Below are positions 48,601 to 60,880 of a stretch of DNA of 64,000 bases, piece after piece. Source of the stretch: Adenanthera pavonina (lineage: Eukaryota; Streptophyta; Magnoliopsida; Fabales; Fabaceae). The stretch spans positions 25,298,501 to 25,362,500 of the forward strand of contig JAIVEN010000012.1 in assembly GCA_026686845.1 (NCBI GenBank), given 5' to 3'. The stretch's first letter is position 1. Every line of letters begins with the position of its first letter. The translations under genes and the position numbers were made by a program. The notes beneath the pieces were generated by a model. That model was not told the DNA's origin. It ran no database searches and saw only the letters and a program-made list of their open reading frames with translations.

Positions 48601-50473
48601 AAGTTAGGATCTTGTTTAAGAAAAATTATAAATTTTAATAATTTTGTAGTAATTTTTAAAGTATAAATTTTTGAAAAATATGATAATAATTTAGTGCTTC
48701 AAAAATAGTTATAATGTTTCAGTTCCTTTAATATCAAAATGTTAGCATCAAATCTTTAGTTGTAATTTTCCCTATCAACAACATGGTCTGGCTCATGTTT
48801 CTGAATCTCCTATATTTTAAATGAAATTTTGTGCCTTTGTGTATCCAACAAATTAAAATTATATCAGTGAGTGATTACTGGATCCAAATCCTTGATAAAG
48901 CCAAAAGGAAATTATTTATTTATTAAATCAAAGAGAGGACTTGAAATGACATAATTTGAATGAATCTATATAAGCCAATGGGCAATGAAAGATTAGATCT
49001 ATTGAACAATGAACCATTCATTATTGCCCTTTATTTTGAGGCCACACATTTTCCTGAAATCTCTACCATTATATTTCTATGACTATATATGTGAAAACAA
49101 ATTAGACATATCAAGCTTAATTATTAATATTAAACTAGATTCTGATATTACCTTATATATTAGGCCCACATCTTTTATCATATATCTTTTTTTTCAATAG
49201 AATGATCAATGTCTTGTTCGTGTGCTATCTAATAGAATATGATTAAGATTAAATTTATTACAGTTCAATTTTTAGCTTTATTTTATATAAAAAATGTATT
49301 TAAAATTAACAAAATTAAAACTAAACTGGATCATATTCAACTCTGCTAAATATGCAGCAAAAATTTGATTGGTAGAACTAAGATATATAATCTTTTTTTT
49401 AGATTAAACACTTGTGGCTAAATAATTAAATGAGTAGATTGTTAGAATTGTAAAAATGTAAACAGAAAAAGCATAACTTAATTTATATTTTTATAATTAA
49501 TCAAAATAAGCTATAAATTCTAAAGTAAATCGCATGATTTATAAGTTATAAATAATATGACTTATTTTTTACACTCCATGCAATGCATCAAATATCCTAA
49601 TAGTAGTGTGAAGCATCCTATATGTTGTTAGTCATCAAAGAAATGTTACTAAAAAATTAATCCTTTCAAGAGAGAATCTAAAGCAAAGTTTGGTGAGACT
49701 AAATGGAGATGCTCTACTACTAGCTAGAACCATGCTCCAATAAGAGAGATGGACACAGAGATAGGTCCCACTTGACCTCTCTCATTGAAGCATGGTGGTG
49801 TGATACTACCTAAAATCAAGAAGCAACTTGTGGTGATGGAAATAAAGCATAATAAACATTATAAAAGTAATAAATTTTCCCATGTAAACCAAACTAAACT
49901 AGAATTACGTTTGGTATATGGAAAAAGAATTTAAGAAATGGAAAATGTGTAAGAAATAAAAATTATGTTTGGCACATGGTAATATGATTTTATTGAAGAG
50001 AGATTTTCTCATATTTATGGAAAAAAGTTTTCTTATTCTCTTTCCCATTTCTATTTTGAACCAGGAGCTGCCATAAGAGATGTAGTTATTGACATTTGTG
50101 GTGTGTGGCTCTATTGCAATTTGTTACAAGTTGCTTGTTATTTGGAATCCAGTTGAAGCATACTTGGGCAAGAAAGGACTATTTAGGATAAGGTATTTAT
50201 TTCACATGGGAAAGTAAAGAATGCTCATGACAAGTTGAAAGATGCAAAAGTGAAAAGCACACACATTGTGAGGCATATTGTTCTTCACTATTGTGCTTCA
50301 AAGACTTGGATGCAAGAGTTACAGCAAATCCATGTGCTTTCCTATAACACTTGCTCACTTTTCTGACCAGTTTGGAATCTTAACCTTATGCAATTAATTC
50401 CATGCTGAAACCAAGAGAGGAATCAATTAGACATAAAACTCTATAATTAATTAGGATACTACTAATCAACATA
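45616..50473. other. Gene-poor AT-rich intergenic block
   Basis: No gene is supported over about 4.9 kb. Candidate elements: a possible MITE at 47895-48243 (CTCCTTGTTTGGTTTACC at the left, GAAAATCAAACGGGCCTCC at the right); a 50-base minus-strand remnant at 48348-48395 resembling an RTE 3' tail (AACAACAACAACTAATCTTA); and a 73-base hairpin at 49728-49800. Open frames are short and unlike known proteins. Confidence 0.55.
49728..49800. repeat. Short imperfect hairpin, 20-bp stem
   Basis: ACCATGCTCCAATAAGAGAG is complementary to CTCTCTCATTGAAGCATGGT with two mismatches, around a loop of about 30 bases. The surrounding 49700-50400 stretch is less AT-rich than its neighbours. The stem matches no microRNA I recognise. 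Confidence 0.5.
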
Positions 50474-51014
50474 CTCCTTCCTTCCGATCTTTAATATAAA
50501 ACTTTTAATCGAATCACGCGAATTAAGAATATAAGTCAAAATTAATTAACTACCTCGATTTATCCAAAAATTTAATATTTTTCTAAAACTATCCTTATTT
50601 AATTTCTTTTTCACTCTCTCTTTGGAATAGATTAAATAGGAACATTTTTTTAATATATAATAAATATTACTTCCTCTGGTCCTCAATATAAGACTCTTTT
50701 AAATGAATTACATGAATTAAGAATGAGAGTTAAAGTTAATTAACTATCTCGATTTTTCCAAAAATCTCAATATTTTTCCAAAACTACCATTATTTAATAT
50801 CTTTCTTTTTCTCTTTGAATACATTAAATAGGGATATTTTTTGTAAATGTATAATAAATACTATCTCATATATTGTAAATGATCTTATATTTAGAATCAA
50901 GGTAAAAGACTATATATATATATATATATAGGACTAGAGGGAGTATCCTGTATATTGTGAAAATCCTATATTTAGGATTAGGATAAAAGATCACATATTC
51001 AGGATCAAAGGAAG
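50474..51014 (+). mobile_element. Stowaway MITE (host copy A) split by copy B
   Basis: Starts CTCCTTCCTTCCGATCTTTA after TA (50472-50473) and ends GGATCAAAGGAAG before TA (51015-51016). The ends are inverted complements. The left part (50474-50669) and right part (50944-51014) join precisely at a TA, where copy B is inserted. The same order of internal motifs is seen in copy B: GAATTAAGAATAT, ATTAACTACCTCGATTT, CTTATTTAAT and AATATATAATAAATATT. Confidence 0.8.
50670..50943 (+). mobile_element. Stowaway MITE (copy B), nested in copy A
   Basis: CTTCCTCTGGTCCTCAATAT at the left and GGACTAGAGGGAG at the right are inverted complements. TA occurs on both sides (50668-50669 and 50944-50945). It is 274 bases long. 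An AT microsatellite lies near its right end (50910-50930). Confidence 0.82.
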
Positions 51015-51016
51015 TA

Positions 51017-52007
51017 GCATTTGAGTGGGATTTACGCTCGGATTTCGCTCATCGAATTAGTATGAATTTGAAGGTTGTAATTATTGTTGGGGTTGGATAG
51101 CTTCATGTAAGAATAAGAGAGAGATTTATTAGGTCTTTTCGGGTTTTTTTTTGGTTTGGCCAAGTATTTGGTCTTCTCGGTTAAACGTCGAGGATGTTGT
51201 AATTTTGATTTCGTCAATATTATAATTTACAGACGATATTTTAAATATCTAAATGAAAGCTCTTTAACACCAATTAATTTTAAGATACAATTAGATTGAA
51301 CAGAAGTCGAAGCCTGACCTGATCAGAAGCTGCACAGTTTACAGTTCCTTATAAACTGTCTGTTTCCATTAGTTTTTACATATTTATTATTTAACAAGAT
51401 AATAGTCAATCTTATCATGCATATATAATATATTCCAAGTGGGTGTGTCTGTTGCATATTATTTATTTTGGCCAGGCATCTATGAAAAGGGGGTGTTGTA
51501 ACTTGTAGGTCTGATTATCTAAACTTCCGGGGTGCAATTTAAAAGTTCATATTATTTTTAATGTAAAACCTTAAAATATTAAGTGTACGAATCTTAAGTG
51601 CGAAAAAAGTGTATGAATCTTTTTTATTTATATAATTTTTTAACAATTCGAAGTTTAGTTAACTAGTCACGTTTTTATTAACTAATCCCAATAGATGAGT
51701 ATTAATTAATTGTGTGATGAATCTATTGTTAGTACAATTTTTTTTTGGGCACAAAGTCTATTGTTATATAATTAAACTTGTAGAAATTTCATTCTTCTTT
51801 TGTGAGTTGCCCGAAATTCCAAATACAAGTTGGGAGAAGTGATGTGTTGCCTTGAAAATAAGGGGGGAAGCTAGAAAAGTGGATTGGTAACGCTTCAGAT
51901 TTCAAATTGACACAAAAGGGAGAGTGAATGCTTTGTAGAGAATCCGACCATCCTCCCTTTCCATCCATCACAAATCAATCACCACCCAATGCTCTTCCGG
52001 CAATTCA
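51017..52007. other. Intergenic, no gene seen
   Basis: Includes a mildly GC-richer stretch at 51030-51220 and another at 51790-51970. Both are open on the minus strand for about 60 codons, without recognisable domains. No repeat ends were found. Confidence 0.5.
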
Positions 52008-52273
52008 CTCCCTCCACTTCCTAAAAATTGTCGTTTTAAACCTTTTTTATACAAATCAAAGAAATTATTAAATAATTTAGGACAGTGTAAAATTTAATAA
52101 TATTTTATCAAAATATTCTTAATTTAAATGTTCTATTAAATGATTTATTTAATATTAATGAAGAAAAAACAATAAAACAATCCATTAATGTTTCATTGAA
52201 ATTCTAAAATAATAAATAATGTAAAAAATCTCAAAAATTCTAAAGTAACATTTTTTATGAATTGGAAGAAATA
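52008..52273. mobile_element. Stowaway-like MITE
   Basis: CTCCCTCCACTTCCTAAAAA at the left, against ATTGGAAGAAATA at the right, with subterminal GTCGTTTTAAAC and TTCTAAAGTAAC segments roughly inverted. AT-rich interior. The right boundary is approximate. Confidence 0.5.
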
Positions 52274-52544
52274 CAATGTTGCATTAAATTACTCTTAATT
52301 TGAATTGAGTTAAGTTAGACCATAAATTTGTAAAACTCTTCCAACGGGATTTAATATATATATTACTCATATACTATATAATATATACACTCATAATTAA
52401 GAAGCATTAGCTTTTTTTATTTGGTTACTTGTTAGAAGCACTAACTTGGTGAAACTAAAATGCTTCTCCTGAATATATTGCTTCACGCTATAGCTTTCGT
52501 TGTTCCAAAGCTGCCAAGTGAGCTTCCACATATGCAGCATCTGA

Positions 52545-52960
52545 AAATCTTGAGTCACATTCGTGAAGAAAATTCAAGTTCTTATTCTTGAAGTAAAAGC
52601 AATATCATTTTTTATTAGCTAGGCTTAATTTAACTCTGAAAAATACCTAAAATATCTTTTTACCCGACCCAAAAACGACTCTAATATATTAATGACTGAA
52701 TCAAAGATATACTGTGTGAAAACGAAACAGTATTATTGTTCAAAGCCGTGTTCCTTTCACACAATCTGAGGATTGTGACAAAAAATAATTTGAAGTGCTT
52801 AATTATGCTTCAAGTGAAAGCGAAATTAATGATGCTAAACCGTGTTTCTTTCCAACAATTTGGATAGTGATTCGTGAAGAACATGGGAGTGCTTGTTCTA
52901 CAAGTGAAAGTGATGTAAATTATGCTAAACCGTGTTCGGTTCACACAGTATATCTCATTA
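52545..52960 (+). repeat. Degenerate ~92-bp tandem repeat
   Basis: CCGTGTT(C/T) followed by CTTTC or similar recurs at 52746, 52840 and 52930 (periods 94 and 90). Linked motifs CAAGTGAAAGCGA and ATTCGTGAAGAA also recur, including at 52557. Part of it is open (YASSESEINDAKPC, then STSESDVNYAKPC), which could be a decayed repetitive coding segment, but no family is recognised. Confidence 0.65.
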
Positions 52961-55074
52961 TTAATTTCCTACAGCCATCATGGCATTTGAAAATAATGAA
53001 CAAATTATAGTGACTTGGACTTTTTCTAATGGAAAGTTCTAACACTGCCTTGAAGCTTCTGTTGAAAAAATACAAAGAGAACAAGAACATGGGATATTAT
53101 TGAAACGAGGTACAATTGATTTAACTTTTGTTCTAGCATGATGCCATTATATAGGTTTTAAGGAGCTTTAGTCAATTACCACACCATTTTTGCATTTCAC
53201 CTGAATTTGATGAACAAATAATAATAATTTGCATAATAAGAAAAGTTACACATGAGGAGCCAATGAAAATTAGTCAAATTAGTAAGGATGTGATTCATAT
53301 CTTATAAAGATATGAGTTTAAATCTCACTACCAATATAAAGATCTTACTAGCAGGTAATTTTATACAAACCTTAATGAGTCCCTTTCAAAAATAATTTTT
53401 TTAAAGATAAAAATAATTTAACATGAATATTTTCTAAAGTCATCATGCTCGTTGAAGTTACCATTAATTTAATCTGATGGTCCAAAAAGAGTTACCATTT
53501 GATTTTTTTTAATTTAGATATTTTTTATAGAACTAAGTAATTTAATTATCCAAAAAAATGTGATTTTTTGTGGATAAAAATATTTTTTCAAGAGAAGTGA
53601 AAAGTAGGGAAGAATGGGCTTGTTTACATGTTGGGTTAGCCTTATTAGAATTAGTTTATAGTATATTTTTTCAACATTTGTTAGTAATCAAACACTTCAG
53701 TTTCAGGTCCCAAAAAAAAAAAAAGAGTTCAGTTTTTCTTTTCTTTTCTTTTCTTATCTTATCTCCTCTTTCTCTTATTTATTATTTTTAGCAATTTAAA
53801 TTAAATTTTAAGGCTTTAAATTATCTATTTATTTTAAAATTTTAAAATCTTAATTAAAATATTAAACTTAAATTACTAAAATTTAATTTGAACAATACAA
53901 AAGAAAAGAAACAGAAAAAAATGGACAGAAAGAGCGGCATGAAAAACAATTTGGTCTTCTATTTGTGTTGGCCATTTCTCTCTATAAAATAGTTCGTCGT
54001 GAATAATTTGTATTTTTATTTAAAAATGATTTGAAAATTTATAAATTCACCATGTAAGATAATTGAAATGTAACCCATTAAATATAAAGTATTATCAAAG
54101 AAATAAAACTCACTTGTCCTGAAAAATAAAAAATGCATGATAGGCATGACCCATTGTTGGATATGACATTTGGTAATGATTCATGAATTATATTTTCAAG
54201 TCCCTTCCTTTGACAGACGCCACAATTAGCACTACCAGCTAATATTATCAAATGCAAATTGATTATCAGCCGCAAAACCCAGAAAAAAATTAAAAAGATA
54301 AGGATTCCTGTCAAAATCAGTCTTTTTGTTTTATTAAAAAGTATAACTAATAATTTTAATTGAAAAATATTTATACTCATTTTTAAATTTTAAAATTATT
54401 TATTAGAAAGTAAGATTAAAAATTTGAAATAAATTATACAAACTTCTCCTGAATTTTACTAAAACTATGTGTGTATTTTCTCTATTTTCAAAACCAAGAC
54501 GAACTTCTCTTAAATATTATCAAATTTTATATACATCTCTTTTCTATTTTTAAGCTTTTGAAATAAAGAGAAAATTATACAAAACTCTTGCAAGTTTTGT
54601 TGAAATTACACATACTTTTGTCTGTTATTAAAATATACATAATTTTTTAAGAGAATAAAAAGGATTTCTGTGTACTTTTAGCAAAGGTTGGAGAAAATAC
54701 TTGTAATTTATTATTTATTTAAAAATTTGTGTAGGCTTTGAATAAAGTATGAGATCTATGTAATTTTAAAAAATTTAAAAGAGTTCTATATATATAATTT
54801 AATTTGTATCCATTTTTAAAATAAAAGAGAAATTCATGTAATATTAACAAAACTTAAAGGATGTGAGAATAATTTTAGAACCTTAACTTGATATATTAAT
54901 AGTAACTTTTCTGCAGTTGAAACTTTTGGTTAAAACATTTTTCAAATATTTTTAAATTTAAATCTACTAATGTAAATTCCTAAATTTCAAATTCATAATT
55001 TTTCATTTTTTACGTCAAATAATCCAAAGTTTCTAGTCATATCAAGTTTTTCATAGAAGGAAGCTCTCATAATG
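52961..55074. other. Intergenic, AT-rich, no gene seen
   Basis: Contains a possible SINE-like segment at 53276-53345 (TAGTCAAATTAGTAAGGATG, then GAGTTTAAATCTCAC), and a (TTTTC)n pyrimidine run at 53735-53757. From 54380 to 55000 there are repeated phrases such as AAATTTTATATACA and AACTTCTCTTAAA. None supports a gene. Confidence 0.5.
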
Positions 55075-55340
55075 CTTCCTCTGGTCCTATATATAGAATT
55101 TTTTATCCTAGTTCTAAATATAAAACCCTTTACAATATACAAGATAGTATTTATTATACATTTTCAGAAAAATGCCTCTATTTAATGTATCCAAAGAGAA
55201 AGAGAGAGAGATTAAATAATGATAGTTTTAAAATAATATTTAAAATTTTCTGAGAAATCGAGCTAGTTAATTAGTTTTAATTTCAATTCTTAATATGCGT
55301 AATTCGGTTAAAATTATCTTATATTAAAGATCAGATTAAG
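55075..55340 (-). mobile_element. Stowaway MITE (copy C), same family as A and B, inverted
   Basis: CTTCCTCTGGTCCTATATAT at one end and AAAGATCAGATTAAG before TA (55341-55342) at the other. The internal motifs of copies A and B appear as reverse complements: AGTATTTATTATACATTTTC, AATGTATCCAAAGAGAAAGA, AATCGAGCTAGTTAATTA. It is 266 bases long. Confidence 0.75.
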
Positions 55341-55799
55341 TATAATTTTTTTTTCTATTTATAAAACTTGGCTTTGAGATCTTATTTTTAAAAATATTGG
55401 GTTGTTCGTCATGAGACCCAACTTTGTGTCAGCTGAGTGGCTTCTTTTCTTGGCTTTCCATTAAAGGATCACCATCCAAAAGTATCGGACTAAGGAGAAG
55501 TGGATAATTCAGCAACGCATTTTGGGATAATATGTTGTCACGTGAAAGGCACGAAGCACTATAGACTTTGCCGTTTACTCTCAATGGTAGGTCGGTCGGT
55601 CGGTCGGTCTTTCTGTGTGATGAAATGATGATTCCAAAGCTTCTTGGTTAAAGAAGCATACACATAGTACTTCTTTTTGTCACTCTCAATGTTGATTACT
55701 CCTTTAGAAGTTTCCTGCACTTACCTAATTAGGTTGGTGGTCAAAGAGGGTCAAGTCTTTCCTATGATTACCTTTTTTTACTGGGGAATGAATATTCTA
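55341..55799. other. Intergenic with a (GGTC)5 microsatellite
   Basis: Five perfect GGTC units occupy 55590-55609. The surrounding 55400-55760 is somewhat GC-richer than its neighbours, but no gene is recognised. Confidence 0.6.
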
Positions 55800-56049
55800 C
55801 TTCCTATTTCAAAACAATTAATTGTGACTTTGGGATTATACATGTAAAGTTAATAAATAATCTAATATTAGTAAAATATGAACATATTTTACTCTACTAT
55901 TCTTATTTGTGAATATTTAAAGCATTCACTAATATTGCATTATTAAGGGTAAATTTATAAAATAATGTCATCTTGAAAATTATAAAATAATAATTATTTT
56001 AAAATAAGAAAAAAGACTCAAGATGTCAGTTGTTTTGAAATAGAAAAAG
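55800..56049. mobile_element. Stowaway-like MITE
   Basis: Flanked by TA at 55798-55799 and 56050-56051. The left end CTTCCTATTTCAAAACAATT is complementary to the right end GTTGTTTTGAAATAGAAAAAG. Internal text (GGGTAAATTTATAAAATAAT; AAAATTATAAAATAATAATT) resembles the element at 6771-7064, so they are probably one family. Confidence 0.72.
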
Positions 56050-56299
56050 TATTTTGATATTGTACAAATCATTTTAGTATCAATTGATTATTTTCTTTAA
56101 AAAATTGTATAATCTTGATCTTAGAACTTCTAATATTTCAACCCCATAAAATATTTGAACCTGTAAATACTAAATTGGGAAAAAAAAAATCAGCCAATTC
56201 AAATTACACAATTCCTCGAAACCAAAATGACAATTTTTTTGTTGCATTTATAAATACTGTTAATTATGGTGTACAGAAGTCTAATTAATCTAATGAACC

Positions 56300-57300
56300 T
56301 TGAGTTTTTTTTAACAGAGAAATTTATTAATCAAAAGCAATAGTACAAAAAAAAAAGACCCGAAAAACAAACCCTACCCAAAAAAGACCCAAAACGAGAC
56401 TCAACAAAATCAACACAGACACCATTGAACAAACCCTAAGCCCTACCAACGACAAAACCACTGCCAAAAACAACTAGAACAAACCAAATTCAACCAAAAG
56501 AACAAGAAAAATAGAAAACAAGAATCATAAACAAAGGACAAGCAACCCTCACTATCAATACCACAAAGATTAGCCATCAAAGATCTTCTAGATTCCGCCA
56601 CCAAACGAACATCTTCCACGAGGATTTTGGGGCTCACAGAGCTATCCTTTCGGTCTCATCCCCAACATTGACAAGACTATGCTAACCATGGTAGTTCACG
56701 CAAAATCCATGAAGAAAGGTTTCACCTCAGAATCCTTCAAATCACTTGGCGGTTCAACCATAAAAAAGCGCATGCAACCCTCCTAAACGAACATCACCAA
56801 CCTGCAACAAACCTTCCACCATGATATGATTGTTCTATTAATACAAATCTAAATCAGAGTCTCTATATTACACGCAATTAGAAGAATCCAACTCAACTCA
56901 TCCTCATCACACTTTAGGGAAGTCAAATATGCATAAGCCACCATCGAAAACCCCATCATGTCATAGATCTGCATGATGCCATTGCTAACAATCAAAATGG
57001 ACACAGACTCAAAACACATGCACACGCCATGGACCCTCTCTCACTCTGTGAACGCTGGGGAGAGAGTTGCCGAAAGTCACAGAGCTTGAACACAAGAAGA
57101 CATCGAGGGTCAAAAACTCTCACTAAACGGAGGGGCTCAAGAAAGAAAGAGATATTATGTTGAGAGTTATAGAAGCCTAGTTACTTTGAGTTGAACCGAG
57201 TAACAAATAGAAAAGGATGAAGCAAGGCCAGGCCAATATACTGGAAGCAGGTTGAATGGTCCAGCCACACAAAAGTTTATCTAACTTGGAGGGGCGATAG
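56300..57300 (-). mobile_element. Possible LINE (L1-type) 3' remnant
   Basis: On the minus strand the segment ends with TTTTGATTAATAAATTTCTC, then TGTT and an A run (T8 near 56306-56313 on the plus strand), as plant L1 3' ends do. The region is less AT-rich than its surroundings. No reverse-transcriptase motif is readable, and the upstream boundary near 57300 is a guess from composition. Confidence 0.4.
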
Positions 57301-59398
57301 GCCAACTTAGGCAAAGCCATATTTGCAGGTAAAAAAATTGGCTTGGGAGTATTTCAAGCCAAATATTAGGTAATATCTTCAATCTAACCTATGTATACTC
57401 CTAACAATTAAATGTTGTTAGAATTTATGGATTTAATTGTTAGAATTTATGGTGAGTTTAGGGTGCAGTGTGGATAGAGATTGAGTTCAACCCCCAAATG
57501 TACCTAATAACATATTGTCAGAACTTAAATTCTTTAATAAAAAAATTTTAATGCATTGTCCTATATCAATTTAGCATATTCAATATTTTTTTTCTTATAA
57601 TGTGGTCTAGAAGAATCAAATTTCAACTGATGAGAAGAAGAGACATTATCTCACCTACTTAAGGGTTAACTCTCAATTAGCTCATAGTGCTATTAAACTT
57701 TTGAGTTTGGACCAGCTCAGGTCATTCACTCAGATTAACTGAACCCAATGATTTGGTGGGACACTGTTACTTTAACGACCCACTTTCTAAGTCCATTCAC
57801 AGTTTCACGCAAGCTTCTTTCTGCTTTCATTTGATTCCTTTCCCTCCATCAATTCAAATTCTGGCTATTTCCATGCAACTTCTTCACCTAAATTCTTCCA
57901 TAAATAATAGCAGAAATCTAGAACATTTGGAACTTAGACTCATTTTGACTGGGGGCAAAATAAAATCATTATTTTCAAATCAATTAATATATATTACAAA
58001 CTCTAACAAGTCACACTCTTCATAAATTATTAACTGTGTGGTTTCTCTCTCTATCATTTTTTAACTTCCAGTAAAACACAGGATCCACATCTAATTCACT
58101 CAATCTATTAGGTTAATGTGAAAAAGTTTGAGAAAATAGCTTAGCAAAATCTTAACGGTAGTAACTGAAATAGGTACTCTTAAAACTATCTAGCATGAAA
58201 AAGAAATGAAATAAAACAAAAAATTAAATAAAAATCATTTTATAAATGAAATATATTATTTGTATTTCTAAATAAAAAACCATTATTGTTAAGTGGTGAT
58301 ATAGGAGTATAATAAACTGTTTTTCAATTTTTATTAAAAAAAATAATACATTTCCCTTATCATCAAATAGGACATAATTTTGCAATCTTTCGTTAGAAAT
58401 AAACAAGAATAAAACTCCCTGATTTCATATTCATATTGGTATCACAATAGTCCCTAGTGTGAAGAGAATGAAAGTCCCAAACTAGGGACAAAAGACTTCG
58501 CAGAGACAACATTTCTGTTAGAGTTCTTTCAATTACGAAAATACAAAATGTCATGCCACGTGTTAACAAGAAATAACCTTTCCCCTCACAAATAGGAAAA
58601 AGACCAAGAATGAAATTATAATGAAACCTCTTAATTATGTTAGCCAACTTTAAAAAAACCACTCCTGTAAGTTAAATGGTCCCCTTCTTTGTGTTACTTT
58701 GGACCCTTGAGCATGCATAACCGCATGAATTCCGAAGATTCAGTTTAAGAAGACACGAAGTTCTTAAATCCGCCTTCAAAAGGCTTTTTGTTTTTCTTTG
58801 TAGGTGGGAACTTGTATTACATGATGTTCAACTCAAGGCCCAACAGAACCAAAATCAAAATATTCTGACAAACTTTTAACCATAATTGGCTATCATTTTC
58901 AAAAGAATTTGGACTACCTTTCCTATCCCCAGTTCTTCTTGTTTTTTTCCCCAAATAACCAAATTGCTACGTGCAATAACTACAGAGATGAATGATTGCC
59001 CCCAGAAGAATATAGAGAAAAAATGAGAGTTATTCTTCTGAATCTTCTCTTATTAACAACTTAGGCTCCTGAATTCCATCTGCATTTATAGAAAATAAGC
59101 TGCAATTTTCTGTATACTTACGTCTTCTATTGTAGAAGATGGTTTCATCAGCTTTCTGTGATGCCTTGAACATAATATGACGTACTGCTAAAGAGATTTT
59201 TAGTCAAAGCTCCTCCTGAACTGAGATCTGATAAAAGTATGAGCAGTAGTTGGAAGAACTTAAATGGTTTCCGTTGAAGTTATACAAGTTTAATATTCCT
59301 CCAAAGTTACTTCAGCAAAAAAAATATTCCTCCAAAGTTGTTGTAAGATAGATTCCCTGCAGAAATGATATCAGTCGTTCAATTTCTGACAAATTGAA
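57301..59398. other. Intergenic, no gene seen
   Basis: AT-rich sequence with short open frames only (about 90 codons at most) and no recognisable domain. A small direct repeat of GTTAGAATTTATGG lies near 57418-57451. Confidence 0.5.
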
Positions 59399-60880
59399 TC
59401 GATGGATGAGGCAGATGGCTCTGCCCGGTATAGAGCTCAAAAAATTACATAAATTTAGTCAAATGGCACATTGAAAATGCATATGCATTTTGGTTACAGG
59501 AAAATAATTGATCGTGCTAAATGAGGGACGAAGTATTTGGTGGAAGCAAGAAGGATTTACCTTCAGGATATGAAATGTAGTAACCAAGAAGTTCAGTTGA
59601 CAAAATTGGTGAGCCATTTATCATCGACAAAACTTATAACTTGTTTGATACACCGAATTGAATGAAATGAGATGGAATGCAAGGATGAATTTGAAGATAA
59701 GAAATCCCCCTGAACTTTAAAGAAAAAACAAAGAAAGAAAAAGTACAGAAAGAAACAATTACTGTTATATAATGATAACAAGAATATAATAAATATTATG
59801 TCTTGATCTTTGTGGAAGTTAAAGAAGATTAAAAGAATACCTTTCTCTAGCACAAATCAAATGGGCTCTTAGGACCCATTTGGTTTTCAGTGAGTGAAGA
59901 ATAAATTTTGATAAAATTGATTCGTTACGATAAAAATTAATTTTTGACTAACGTATTTATATTTAGATAATTTATTTAAAAATTAGTTTTGATAAAACTC
60001 ATAATTTTTCTCTAAATTGAGCTTAAACTCTATCTCATGATTAATTTAATTTTCTTAGACTAAAATTTAATTTGCATTTACTCAATTAAGAACATAATAT
60101 ATCTGATATGACATTTTCTTACAGGTCATGATCCATAAAAATTAAAATTTTGAAGAGACATTTTGATCAATAAATAAAAAATATTTTGTGAAAATTTTAT
60201 TTTCCTAAATTTTTTATTTTTCTCATTTTTATTAGTCTATTTTTATCTGATTTTAAAATTAATACAAATAGAAATAAAAAAGAAAAATGGAAAAGCAACA
60301 TTCCTCCTGCTTCCCTTCGTTCTACCTCCGTTCTGGCGTAAATAATAATTCTGAAACAGAAACAGAAAAATCCCCCAATCACACCCAAATTTTATCAAAC
60401 CTTGGTTTTAACCCCAAACCAAGGTTTAATAACTGATGCCAAACACACCCTTAGTCTTCCAGGATCATTTTTGAGGCAACATCATTACAAGGTGCTCAAG
60501 CATGAAGGAAACATTTTTGTACATTGGTGACAAAATCTGGCTCCATGAAGTAGAAATTAAGCCGACGGACGAAGCGGCTGGCTCTACCCATGCATTGAGC
60601 TCAAAACTATATCTAGTCAAAAGGCACACTGGAAGTGCATAGGCATTTTGTTTATGGGAAAATAAATGATCTTGCTAAAACCAGGGACAGCAGTATTATC
60701 TTCAGGAAAAGCAATGATGCAGCCATTTCGCATCAACAAAACTTGTAGTCTTCCAGGTTCTATTTTCAGGCCTTGTACTACAGATATGCACTATAGATCT
60801 TGTTGTTGTTGTACTACAGATACGTACTCAAACATGAAGGTATTTACGTACACTAGCAGCAAAATCTGGTGCCATGTGGA
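59399..60880. repeat. Diverged direct duplication downstream of the PPR gene
   Basis: 59399-59640 and 60560-60750 share ordered motifs: GATGGATGAGGCAGATGGCT against GACGGACGAAGCGGCTGGCT, then GAGCTCAAAA, AAATGGCACATTGAAAATGC against AAAGGCACACTGGAAGTGC, GGAAAATAA and ATCGACAAAACTT against ATCAACAAAACTT. A second, overlapping pair is 60450-60560 against 60745-60880 (TAGTCTTCCAGG, then ATGAAGG and GCAAAATCTGG). No protein is recognised on either strand. Confidence 0.65.
59872..60450. mobile_element. Possible Tourist-like element
   Basis: TTA on each side (59869-59871 and 60451-60453). Termini are GGACCCATTTGGTTTTCAGT and GATGCCAAACACACCC, imperfect inverted complements. It lies between the two halves of the duplication around it. 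The length is 579 bases, with no coding. Confidence 0.45.

Noticed and set aside
56425..56450. CCCTAAGCCC-type text resembling plant telomere repeats
   Set aside because: One imperfect unit only; no tandem array.
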